Below are positions 18,187 to 30,817 of a DNA stretch of 64,000 nucleotides, one piece after another. The translations under genes were made by a program, and so were the position numbers. The stretch's first letter is position 1. Every line of letters starts with the position of its first letter. This DNA comes from Agrococcus terreus (GTDB lineage Bacteria > Actinomycetota > Actinomycetes > Actinomycetales > Microbacteriaceae), in NCBI RefSeq assembly GCF_014645235.1, contig NZ_BMLM01000002.1:604696-668695 (forward strand), given 5' to 3'. The notes below the pieces were generated by a model. The model had not been told where the DNA came from and ran no database searches. It saw only the letters and a program-made list of their open reading frames with translations.

Positions 18187-19464
18187 ATGACCGCGCCGAC
18201 CGAGCGGGGCGCGGCGGCGGCCGTGGCCGCCGTCGTCGCCGACGACCACCCCCGCGTCATGGCCGCCGTCGTCGGCACGCTCGGCGACTGGTCGATCGCC
18301 GAGGACGCCGTGCAGGACGCGCTCGAGCGCGCGCTGGCGCGCTGGCCCGCCGACGGCGTCCCCGACAGCCCCGCGGCGTGGATCACGACGGTCGCGCGCC
18401 GCCGCGGCATCGACCTGCTGCGCAGCCGCGCCGCCGCGGACCGCGCCGCCGAGCGGCTGGCGCACGAGCCCGCCGCGGAGCCGGACGACGCATCCGGAGC
18501 CTCCGGCTTCCCCCACGACGACGAGCGGCTCGCCCTGCTCCACACCGCCTGCCACCCCGCGATCGCGGCGGACGCGCGGGCGGCGCTCGCGCTGCGCGCC
18601 GTGCTCGGCGTGCCGGTGGAGCGCATCGCGCGGCTGTTCGGCGTGGGCGAGGACGCGATGCAGAAGCGGCTCGTGCGGGCGCGCGCGAAGATCCGCAACG
18701 CGGGCATCCCCTATCGGGTGCCCGGGCCGGCGGAGCTGCCGGGGCGCAGCGAGGGCGTGCGGCAGGTGCTCTACGGCCTCTTCGCGATCGGCTACGCGGC
18801 GCCCGCCGACGCGGATGCGCGGGCCGCGGCCTCCGAGGCGATCCGGCTCGCGCGGCTGCTCCGCGAGCTCACGCCCGAGCGCACGCACGAACGGGTGGAG
18901 GCAGACGGGCTGCTCGCGCTGATGCTGCTCCAGCACGCGCGCCGCGACGCGCGCGTGCGCGCCGACGGGTCGGCGGTGCCGCTGCCCGAGCAGGACCGCG
19001 ACCGCTGGGACCGTGCGCTCGCCCGCGAGGGGCTGGCGCTCGTCGATGCGGCGCTCGCGCTCGCCGCATCCTCGGGGCTCGCCGGTGGGCGGCACCTCGT
19101 GCACGCCGCGATCGCCGCTGAGCACGTGCGCCCCGAGCTCGCGGCGCGCATCGACCACGGCCGCGTCGTCGAGCTCTACCGGGTGCTCGAGCGCCTCGAC
19201 GGCTCGCCGTTCGTCGTGCTGAACCGCGCGATCGCGCAGGCGAACGACGGCGATGCCGAGGGCGGGCTCGCGGCGCTCGACGAGGTGGCGGATGCGCTGG
19301 AGCGCCACCACCTGCTGCACGCGGCGCGCGGCGACCTGCTGCGGCGGGTCGGGCGCGACGCGGAGGCGGCCGAGGCGCTGCGCCGCGGGGCGGGGCTCGC
19401 GCCGACGGACGCGGAGCGGCGCGCGCTCGTCGAGGCCGCTGCCGCGGCGGAGGCGGGGCGATGA
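18187..19464 (+). CDS. ECF sigma factor with long C-terminal extension (ECF42-like)
   Basis: A 425-residue protein. Residues 1 to about 175 contain sigma region 2 (DWSIAEDAVQDALERAL) and region 4 (VPVERIARLFGVGEDAMQKRLVRARAKI). The rest is the helical, TPR-like extension (DUF6596 type) characteristic of ECF42 factors, including the GLFAIGYAA and NRAIAQANDGDAEGGLAAL segments. ECF42 factors lack an anti-sigma gene and typically sit beside and control DGPF/YCII genes, as here. Start four bases after the YCII stop. Confidence 0.88.
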   Translation: MTAPTERGAAAAVAAVVADDHPRVMAAVVGTLGDWSIAEDAVQDALERALARWPADGVPDSPAAWITTVARRRGIDLLRSRAAADRAAERLAHEPAAEPDDASGASGFPHDDERLALLHTACHPAIAADARAALALRAVLGVPVERIARLFGVGEDAMQKRLVRARAKIRNAGIPYRVPGPAELPGRSEGVRQVLYGLFAIGYAAPADADARAAASEAIRLARLLRELTPERTHERVEADGLLALMLLQHARRDARVRADGSAVPLPEQDRDRWDRALAREGLALVDAALALAASSGLAGGRHLVHAAIAAEHVRPELAARIDHGRVVELYRVLERLDGSPFVVLNRAIAQANDGDAEGGLAALDEVADALERHHLLHAARGDLLRRVGRDAEAAEALRRGAGLAPTDAERRALVEAAAAAEAGR

Positions 19465-20285
19465 GGATCCTGGAGACGGCGCTGCCCGAGGTCGTCGTGC
19501 ACGCATCCGCGCCCGCCGAGGCGCTCGACCGGGTGGTGCTCTGGCATCCGGGATCGCCGCACACGGGCGCCGTGCTCGAGCCGGTGCGGGAGGCCGCCGC
19601 GGCGGTCGGCCGCGACGTCGTGTCGGTCGCGCGGCCGGGCTACGGCGGCGCGGCGCGGCAGCGCGGTCGCAGCGTCGCCGACGGCGCCACCGGTGCGGTG
19701 CGGGTGCTCGAGCTGCTCGGCCTGCGCGACGTCGTGGTGGCCGGGTACTCGGGCGGCGGGCCGCACGCGCTCGCGACGGCGGCGGCGGCGCCGGAGCGGA
19801 CCGCCGCGCTGCTGCTCCTCGCCTCGGTCGCGCCGCACGGCGATGCGGGCTGGTTCGACGGCATGGTCGATCCGTCGTCGCTGCGCGCCGCGAAGGCCGG
19901 CGCGGCTGCGCGCGAGGCGCACCCCGAGCGCTTCGACCCGGACACGTTCGTCGCCCGCGACTGGGCGGCGCTCGACGGCGCGTGGCGCGCGCTCGGCGCG
20001 GATGCGCAGGCGGGCGGCGAGACAGGCCCGCTCGGGCTGGTGGACGACGACCTGGCGTTCGTGCAGCCGTGGGGGGTCCGCACGCCGACGGCGGTGCGCG
20101 CACGCATCGCGCACGGCAGCGATGACCGCGTTGTCCCGCCCCGGCACGCGCGGCTGCTCGCCGCGATGCTCCCCGGCGCGGAGGTCGTCGAGCACGGCGG
20201 CGACGGGCATGTCTCGGTGCTCGAGCACCTTGCCGAGCACCTCGCCGCCCTCGAGCGGCCGCCGCTCGGGCTTCAGCCGGCCTGA
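19461..20285 (+). CDS. alpha/beta hydrolase
   Basis: A 274-residue alpha/beta hydrolase. The nucleophile elbow GYSGGG places Ser97; HGSDDRVVPP and GGDGHVSVL carry the acid and His. The ATG overlaps the sigma-factor stop (ATGA), making it the third gene of the YCII-sigma module. Its 3' end overlaps the convergent glycosyltransferase gene by 13 bases. Substrate unknown. Confidence 0.82.
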   Translation: MRILETALPEVVVHASAPAEALDRVVLWHPGSPHTGAVLEPVREAAAAVGRDVVSVARPGYGGAARQRGRSVADGATGAVRVLELLGLRDVVVAGYSGGGPHALATAAAAPERTAALLLLASVAPHGDAGWFDGMVDPSSLRAAKAGAAAREAHPERFDPDTFVARDWAALDGAWRALGADAQAGGETGPLGLVDDDLAFVQPWGVRTPTAVRARIAHGSDDRVVPPRHARLLAAMLPGAEVVEHGGDGHVSVLEHLAEHLAALERPPLGLQPA

Positions 20286-20974
20286 CGGTCCGCGAGCGCC
20301 GCGAGGTAGCCCGCGAAGCCGCCCGCGGTGCGACCGCGGAGGCGGCCCGAGGTGCGCACCCTGGGGCGCGGGACCGCATCCACGCGGGCGCCGGACGCCC
20401 GCAGGCGTGCCACGAGGTCGACGTCCTCGTGCAGCTGGAGGGGCGCGAAGCCGCCGGCGCGGGCGAGCGCGTCGGCCCGCACGCCGAGGTTCGCCCCGTG
20501 GACGGACGACCCGGGAGCGAGGTGGTCGTGCTGCGCGTGCCATGCGGCGAGCACGGGCGGCGCCAGGTGCGCCGGGTCGGGCTCGACGGCGCCGACGACG
20601 AGCGCGGCGTCATCCTCGGCGGCCGCGAGGTGGTCGAGCAGCCAGGTGACGGGCACGGCGCTGTCGCCGTCGGTCGTCGCGATCCAGGTGGTGGCGGCGT
20701 CGCGCGGATCGGTCCCGTGGTCGACGCCCGCCTGCCTCGCGGCGCCGACCGCCGCGGCGGCGATCTCGACGACCTCCGCGCCGGCGGCCCCCGCGATGCG
20801 CGCGGTCGCGTCGGTGCAGGCGTCCGCCACGACGACCACTCGCACGAGGACGTCCCGACGCTCGGCGCGGAGCGCGGCGCGGGCGGCGCGGATGCTCTCG
20901 ACGCACGCGCCGATGGTGGCCTCCTCGTCGCGGGCCGGGACGACGACGAGGATCCGGCCGATCCTGCTCGTCAC
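20273..20974 (-). CDS. family 2 glycosyltransferase
   Basis: A 233-residue GT-A fold glycosyltransferase: VVPARDEEATIGACVESI at the N-terminus, VVADACTDAT, the DGDS metal-binding segment and HEDVDLVARL near residue 185 as catalytic region. No membrane segments are evident, so it is cytosolic or peripheral. The GTG start overlaps the stop of the PIG-L/methyltransferase gene (GTGA), so it is the last gene of a three-gene coupled operon. Donor and acceptor are unknown. Confidence 0.83.
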   Translation of the reverse strand: MTSRIGRILVVVPARDEEATIGACVESIRAARAALRAERRDVLVRVVVVADACTDATARIAGAAGAEVVEIAAAAVGAARQAGVDHGTDPRDAATTWIATTDGDSAVPVTWLLDHLAAAEDDAALVVGAVEPDPAHLAPPVLAAWHAQHDHLAPGSSVHGANLGVRADALARAGGFAPLQLHEDVDLVARLRASGARVDAVPRPRVRTSGRLRGRTAGGFAGYLAALADRQAG

Positions 20975-22272
20975 GCGGGCACCAGCACGTCGAGCAGGAA
21001 GCGCTCGTCCTCGTGCGCGACGACGCGGCGGAGACCCGGCACGGCCGCGGCGGCGGCATGCACCTCGGCGGCGGACGCGCGGAGATCGGCGCCCTCGCCG
21101 CGCCAGTGGCAGAGCACGAGGTGCGCGCCTCGGTCGCGGGCCTGGACGACGAGCCCGCGGAGCTCCGCGGGCTCGAGGTAGGAGCCGAGCTCGCTGAGCA
21201 CGACGAGGTCGGGATCGCCCACGGGCAGGCCGTCGGCCGCGGCGCGGTGCTCGACCCAGGCATTCGGCAGCCCCGCGAGCGTGCGGCGCGCCTCGGCGAG
21301 CCCCGGCAGCGACGCGTCGACGCCGAGCGCCCGCTCGCAGCGCTCCGCGAGCTGCGCCGTGAGGGCGGCGGTCCCGCAGCCGACCTCGACCGCGAAGCGG
21401 TAGCGCTCCTGCGGCAACGCGGCCAGCACCGCGGCGCGCTTGCGGCGCTCGTACCAGGACGTGCGCGTGGCCCACGGGTCGCCCTCGGCGAGGTAGCGGT
21501 CGTCGAACGGCATCGCCGCGGCAGCCGGCGCGAGCAGCACGTGCTCGTCGCCGGCGAAGCGCTCGAGCATCGTGGGGCTGAGCACCGCGCGGTCGGCGGG
21601 ATGCGGCGAGAGCGGCGCGACCTGCGAAGCGTGGGCCGCGAGCGCCGCCGCCTTCTCGGCGCGCGCGGCCTCGTCGAGCGGCACGCGCCGCACCGGCAGG
21701 CCGTCGAGCAGCCCGGGCGCGCCCCACAGCCACGCCCAGATGGGCGTCCAGGCGCACGGCACACCGCGCTCGCGCGCGAGCCCGGCGGCGACGTCGCCGA
21801 CCGCCTCGTGGTCCGGATGGCCGTCGCGCGCCCACGGCGCCACGACGAGCGCGTCGTCGGGCAGCGCCGCCACGTGCGGCGCGATCGCGTCGACGAGCGC
21901 GCGCCGCCGCGCCACGAGGTCGCCGTCGGGCAGGCCCAGGCGGTGGATGCGCGCACCGACGCCGGCGAGCGCCGCGGCGTGCTCCGCCCGGCGCACCGCC
22001 GCGAGCCGCTCCGGCGGCAGGGTCGGGGATCCGGGGTGCGAGCCCTCCCCGTCGGTCGCGACGACGACGTCGATCGGGATGCCCGCATCCCGCGCGCGCA
22101 GCATCGAGCCGAACGCGCCGAGCACCTCGTCGTCGGGATGCGCGGCGACGACGAGCAGCGCGGTGGGCCGCAGCTCGAGCTCGGGCGCGGCGCGGATCGC
22201 GTCGCTGGCGAGCCAGTCTGCGTGCGCGGTGCCGGGGTCGGCGCCGTCGAAGCGCGGCGGGCGGCCGGTCAC
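20971..22272 (-). CDS. PIG-L deacetylase fused to a class I SAM methyltransferase
   Basis: A 433-residue fusion. Residues about 38-230 are a PIG-L/LmbE zinc deacetylase with AHPDDE (44-49) and GHPDHEAVGD. Residues about 270-433 are a Rossmann methyltransferase with VEVGCGTAALTAQLAER as the SAM-binding motif and PDLVVLSELGSYL as motif IV. PIG-L enzymes remove an N-acetyl group from GlcNAc-type sugars; the fused domain would then methylate. GTG start overlaps the acyl-CoA-dehydrogenase-like stop; a second GTG is directly upstream. The same operon adds a glycosyltransferase. Confidence 0.87.
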   Translation of the reverse strand: MTGRPPRFDGADPGTAHADWLASDAIRAAPELELRPTALLVVAAHPDDEVLGAFGSMLRARDAGIPIDVVVATDGEGSHPGSPTLPPERLAAVRRAEHAAALAGVGARIHRLGLPDGDLVARRRALVDAIAPHVAALPDDALVVAPWARDGHPDHEAVGDVAAGLARERGVPCAWTPIWAWLWGAPGLLDGLPVRRVPLDEAARAEKAAALAAHASQVAPLSPHPADRAVLSPTMLERFAGDEHVLLAPAAAAMPFDDRYLAEGDPWATRTSWYERRKRAAVLAALPQERYRFAVEVGCGTAALTAQLAERCERALGVDASLPGLAEARRTLAGLPNAWVEHRAAADGLPVGDPDLVVLSELGSYLEPAELRGLVVQARDRGAHLVLCHWRGEGADLRASAAEVHAAAAAVPGLRRVVAHEDERFLLDVLVPA

Positions 22273-23258
22273 CACGCGCGGCCGCCGGCCGCGGCGACGA
22301 GCGCGCCGAGCGAGGCCTGGTCGCGCTCGGCGTGATGCTGCCGGACGTAGAGCTGCAGGTCGGCCACGCGGCGAGCGTGCTCGGCCTCGAGCGCGAGCGG
22401 GGCGGGCCCGAGCGCGCGGCCGACGCGCGAGACGACCTCCTCGACCGCGCGCGCGACGATGCCGCGCGTGCGGAGCGCGAGCAGGCCCGGGTCGTCGACG
22501 ATGCCCGCGTCGATGCGCCTCGCGGCGTCGGCGAGCGCGAGGCGCGACGCGGTGAGCGCCTCGTCGACCGCGCCGAGGTGCGCGAGCCGCAGGGGCGCGT
22601 CGCCCGCGTGCGTCGCCAGGCGACGGGCCACTCCGACCGCGCCGCCGTGCCAGCACGCGGCGACCCCGATGCCGCCCCACGCGAAGCCCGGCCGTCGCAG
22701 GTACCAGCCTGGCTCGCGCACCGCTCGGGCGGCGGCGCCGGCGAAGCGCACCGGCCCGGAGGGGATGCCGGCGAGCCCCCGCGCGTGCCAGGCGTCGTCG
22801 GCCGGCTCGACGCCCGGCTGCCGCAGGTCGACGTCCACGAGCACCCGCTCCTCGCCCTGCCATGCGGAGACGAGCGCCCGGTCGAGGCTGCCCGCGAGCG
22901 AGCACCAGGGCTTCTCCCCCTCGAGCCGCCCCTCCCGCAGCTCGAGACGCACGCCCGGCCCCTCGGCGGCGAAGACGCCGTAGGCGCCGGGCCCCGGAGC
23001 ATCGCCCGCCTCCGCGAGGATCGCGACCGCATCGAGGTGCGGCTCGATCGCCCGCGCCACCTCGAGGTCGTGCGCGCCGAGCGCCGCGAGGGCTTCCAAC
23101 CGCTCGGCGGTGCGGCCGGAGGCCGGCAGCGGGATCGCCGCGGCGATCGCCGGAGCCGCCTCGAGCGCGGCGCCGACATCGGCGGGGAGGTCGGGCAGAC
23201 GGGCGCCGCGGCCGTCGTCGATCGTGACGTCGACGGGCGCGATCCGGGGCACAGCCAT
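22269..23258 (-). CDS. acyl-CoA dehydrogenase-like protein
   Basis: A 329-residue protein resembling acyl-CoA dehydrogenases but shorter than the usual 380-400. The middle beta region (EKPWCSLAGSLDRALVSA) and the C-terminal helical bundle (GAVGVARRLA..., VEEVVSRVGRALG) are recognisable; the usual catalytic Glu context is not obvious. The start at 23258 was chosen because CAGGAT lies seven bases upstream, as at argG. First gene of the coupled operon with the PIG-L/methyltransferase and GT2 genes. Confidence 0.72.
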   Translation of the reverse strand: MAVPRIAPVDVTIDDGRGARLPDLPADVGAALEAAPAIAAAIPLPASGRTAERLEALAALGAHDLEVARAIEPHLDAVAILAEAGDAPGPGAYGVFAAEGPGVRLELREGRLEGEKPWCSLAGSLDRALVSAWQGEERVLVDVDLRQPGVEPADDAWHARGLAGIPSGPVRFAGAAARAVREPGWYLRRPGFAWGGIGVAACWHGGAVGVARRLATHAGDAPLRLAHLGAVDEALTASRLALADAARRIDAGIVDDPGLLALRTRGIVARAVEEVVSRVGRALGPAPLALEAEHARRVADLQLYVRQHHAERDQASLGALVAAAGGRAW

Positions 23259-23311
23259 GTCCCCCATCCTGTCGCGGCGGTCCCCCAAGGGCGCTGTGCT
23301 TCACTGACCGG

Positions 23312-28060
<4,749 letters not shown>

Positions 28061-28115
28061 GCGCGGCTCGGGGCGCGCTGGCCGTCCGCGCCCTGCCGGG
28101 GACGGTGATCCGCTG

Positions 28116-28919
28116 ATGCCCGAGGGCGACACCATCCACCGCGCCGCCGTGAACCTCGGGGCCGCGCTCGTCGGCCGCACCATCGTGCGCAGCGACTTCC
28201 GCGTGCCGCGACTGGCGACCTCCGACCTCGCGGGCGAGCCGATCGACGAGGTGCTGAGCGTCGGCAAGCACCTGCTCATGCGCTGCGGCCGCTGGACCAT
28301 CCACTCGCACGCCGGCATGGATGGCCTCTGGCACATCCTGCGCCCTGGCGAGCGCGCGCCCGTCGCCGCCCACACGATCCGCGTCGTGCTCGAGGCGGAG
28401 GGGGGCGACGGCCCGCGCGTGCAGGTGGTGGGCTCGAGCCTGCCGGTGCTCGAGCTGCTGCCGCGCGAGCGCGACGGCGAGGCCGTGGCGCACCTCGGGC
28501 CCGACCTGCTCGCGCCCACGTGGGGCGACGCGGATGCCGCGGAGGCCGCGCGGCGCCTGCGCGCTACGGGCGCGCCCGTCGGGGTGGCGCTGCTCGACCA
28601 GACCGCGATGGCGGGCGTCGGCAACGTCTACCGGGGCGAGCTGTGCTTCCTGCGCGGCGTGCACCCGGCGACGCCGATCGAGCGGGTGGAGGTCGAGCCG
28701 CTCGTCGCGCTCGCGCGGCGGCTGCTCGTGGCGAACCGCGACCGCACCGAGCGCACGTTCACCGGGGATGCGCGGCGCGGCCGCCGCACCTGGGTGTACG
28801 GCCGCGGCGGGCAGCCGTGCCTGCGGTGCGGCACGCGCATCCGGGATGCGCAGCTCGGCCTCGAGGACGGCATGCTGCGGCAGGTGCAGTGGTGCCCGCG
28901 CTGCCAGCCGGAGCCGTAG
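28116..28919 (+). CDS. nei2: endonuclease VIII-like DNA glycosylase (Nei2 type)
   Basis: A 267-residue Fpg/Nei glycosylase/AP lyase. The catalytic N-terminus PEGDTIHRAA (Pro2, Glu3), the H2TH region (LLDQTAMAGVGNVYRGE) and the C-terminal zinc finger (CLRCGTRI ... CPRC) are complete. It excises oxidised pyrimidines. It follows lhr by 55 bp in the same direction, the arrangement reported for Lhr with Nei2-type enzymes in actinobacteria. The 3' side is a tandem repeat. Confidence 0.9.
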   Translation: MPEGDTIHRAAVNLGAALVGRTIVRSDFRVPRLATSDLAGEPIDEVLSVGKHLLMRCGRWTIHSHAGMDGLWHILRPGERAPVAAHTIRVVLEAEGGDGPRVQVVGSSLPVLELLPRERDGEAVAHLGPDLLAPTWGDADAAEAARRLRATGAPVGVALLDQTAMAGVGNVYRGELCFLRGVHPATPIERVEVEPLVALARRLLVANRDRTERTFTGDARRGRRTWVYGRGGQPCLRCGTRIRDAQLGLEDGMLRQVQWCPRCQPEP

Positions 28920-28925
28920 GGCATC

Positions 28926-29183
28926 CCGCTGGTCGAGGAGCTGCCGGCGCAGCCGGCCGCGTCTCGAGACCACCCGCGCGGCGAACCGCCCTCCATGCTG
29001 TGGTTTCGACACGCTCAGCGCGCTGCGCGCGCGGAGCGGCTCAACCAGGGGGTGCCCCCTCCGCTGGTCGAGGAGCTGCCGGCGCAGCCGGCCGCGTCTC
29101 GAGACCACCCGCGCGGCGAACCGCCCTCCATGCTGTGGTTTCGACACGCTCAGCGCGCTGCGCGCGCGGAGCGGCTCAACCAG
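28926..29183. repeat. 123-bp direct duplication of a palindromic repeat
   Basis: 28926-29048 and 29061-29183 appear identical over 123 bases, separated by 12 bases (period 135). Each copy contains two inverted units: CTGGTCGAGGA...TCTCGAGACCAC and GTGGTTTCGACACGCTCAGC...GCGGCTCAACCAG. The second copy supplies the stop codon of the TrmH-type gene. Confidence 0.9.
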
Positions 29184-29823
29184 CGGGTGGAGCGGGCGGG
29201 ACGTCCGGCGCATGCACCCGCACCCACTCGTGCATCACGATCGCCGCCGCAGCCGCGGCGTTGATCGAGCGGGTCGAGCCGAACTGGCGGATCGCCACGT
29301 GCGCATCCGCCGCCTCGATCGCAGCTTCCGTGAGCCCCGGCCCCTCCTGGCCGAACAGCAGCACGCACCGCTCGGGCAGCGGCGCCGCATCGACCGGCAC
29401 GGAGCCGGCGGTGTTGTCGACCGCGACGATCGGCAGCCCCTCCGACCGCGCCCACACGACGAGCCCCTCCACGTCCTCGTGGTGCTCGATGCGCTGGTAG
29501 CGGTCGGTCACCATGGCACCGCGCCGGTTCCAGCGACGGCGGCCCACGATGTGCACGGCGGATGCGGCGAACGCGTTGGCGGTGCGCACGATCGAGCCGA
29601 TGTTGAGGTCGTGCTGCCAGTTCTCGATCGCGACGTGGAACGGGTGCCGTCGCGGCTCGAGGTCGGCGACGATCGCCTCCATCGACCAGTAGCGGTACCT
29701 GTCGACGACGTTGCGGCGGTCGCCGTCGGCGAGCAGCTCCGGGTCCCACCGGTCGCCCTCGGGCCACGCGCCCTGCCAGGGGCCGACGCCGACCTCGAGC
29801 TGCGGTTCGTCGTCGGTCGGCAC
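29176..29823 (-). CDS. TrmH/SpoU family RNA 2'-O-methyltransferase
   Basis: A 215-residue SPOUT methyltransferase. The three SpoU motifs are present: NIGSIVRTANAFA, LLFGQEGPGL and IRQFGSTRSINAAAAAAIVMHEW. It should methylate a ribose 2'-OH in rRNA or tRNA; the target is not predictable here. GTG start with TAGCCT exactly six bases upstream. The last residues and the TGA come from the edge of the adjacent repeat, so the original C-terminus may have been replaced. Confidence 0.9.
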   Translation of the reverse strand: MPTDDEPQLEVGVGPWQGAWPEGDRWDPELLADGDRRNVVDRYRYWSMEAIVADLEPRRHPFHVAIENWQHDLNIGSIVRTANAFAASAVHIVGRRRWNRRGAMVTDRYQRIEHHEDVEGLVVWARSEGLPIVAVDNTAGSVPVDAAPLPERCVLLFGQEGPGLTEAAIEAADAHVAIRQFGSTRSINAAAAAAIVMHEWVRVHAPDVPPAPPAG

Positions 29824-29835
29824 CGCTCCAGGCTA
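29824..29835 (-). promoter_or_regulatory. leaderless -10 element of the TrmH-type gene
   Basis: TAGCCT (reverse strand, 29830-29835), six bases, GTG at 29823. Confidence 0.6.
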
Positions 29836-29846
29836 GGGCCGGGCGC

Positions 29847-30737
29847 TCAGCGTCGCGGCGCCGGCGGCCGAGCCGAGAGGCTGCGGTAGCCGGACGCGGC
29901 GGCCCAGCCGAGCGCGAGCGCCACGGCCCACCACGGCGGGCCGGGGATGTCGGGCATCGCCGCGCCGGCCTCCCCGTCGACGAGGGGTGTCGGGATGCGC
30001 TCGCCCGTGACGATGATGCGGTGGCTGTTGATGCCGAGCGGGGTGCACGTGACGAGGCTCACGAGGTCGGCGCCGGGCTCCGGCATGAGGAGGTCGGTGT
30101 TGCCGGGATCGATCACCTGCACGTCGCGGACGCGGTAGGTGAGCACGTCGCCGTACACGTCGACCTCGAAGGTGTCGCCGACGACGAGGCGGTCGAGGTC
30201 GCTGAAGAGCACCGACTCGGGCAGCCCTCGGTGCCCGGTGAGCACCGCGTGGGTGCCCGTGCCGCCGACCGGGAGCGAGGATCCCAGCAGGTGGCCGATC
30301 CCTCGGAGCAGGGTCGCCTCGTCGGTGCCGTGGTAGATCGGCAGGTCGACGGCGATGGAGGGGATCCGCACGCGCGCCATGACGTCGGCGGGGCCGAGGT
30401 CGAGCTGCTCCTCGTAGGCGGCGACGATCGCCCGCTGCTCGCTGAGGGGCGTGCGGCCGTGGGGGTCGATGAGCGCTCCGCCCGCGAGCGTCGCGTTGTA
30501 GGCGCGGGCCGCGGCGAGCTCCTGCTCCCGGCCTGCGGGGCCGAGGTCGGTCATCACGGCGTCGTAGTCGTCGACGCGGGCCGTCTGCTCGGCCTGCGAG
30601 AACCAGCCGGCCGCCGACGGGTAGGCGAGCACCGAGGCGCCGGCCATCGTGAGGACGGCGACGGCGAGCGACAGCGCTCCGCCGCGGTGTCGCGGCTGTG
30701 CGCGTCGTCGGGCGGGCCGGTCGAGGACTGCGCTCAT
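29847..30737 (-). CDS. srtC: class C sortase (pilus locus 1)
   Basis: A 296-residue pilus-polymerising sortase. An N-terminal membrane helix (about 22-44) and a C-terminal one (PPWWAVALALGWAA) flank the catalytic domain. His is in LTGHRGLP, Cys in LVSLVTCTPLG and Arg in HRIIVTGER. The class C lid is present as LIDPHGRTP, with His where many lids have an aromatic residue. It should join the adjacent pilin through its YPKN lysine. Last gene of locus 1; it is separated from the pilin by a strong hairpin. GGAGCAGACC precedes the ATG. Confidence 0.92.
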   Translation of the reverse strand: MSAVLDRPARRRAQPRHRGGALSLAVAVLTMAGASVLAYPSAAGWFSQAEQTARVDDYDAVMTDLGPAGREQELAAARAYNATLAGGALIDPHGRTPLSEQRAIVAAYEEQLDLGPADVMARVRIPSIAVDLPIYHGTDEATLLRGIGHLLGSSLPVGGTGTHAVLTGHRGLPESVLFSDLDRLVVGDTFEVDVYGDVLTYRVRDVQVIDPGNTDLLMPEPGADLVSLVTCTPLGINSHRIIVTGERIPTPLVDGEAGAAMPDIPGPPWWAVALALGWAAASGYRSLSARPPAPRR

Positions 30738-30771
30738 GGTCTGCTCCTGATGCTCGTGACCGCGGGAGGGG

Positions 30772-30805
30772 CCCCGCGGCGGCGAGGGGTCTCGCCGCCG
30801 CGGGG
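30772..30805 (-). terminator. intercistronic hairpin between pilin 1 and sortase 1
   Basis: Perfect 14-bp stem (30772-30785 with 30792-30805), 6-base loop, right after the pilin stop. Probably a partial terminator or mRNA-stabilising element giving more pilin than sortase. A counterpart is present in locus 2. Confidence 0.65.
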
Positions 30806-30817
30806 CGTGGTGGGGGG

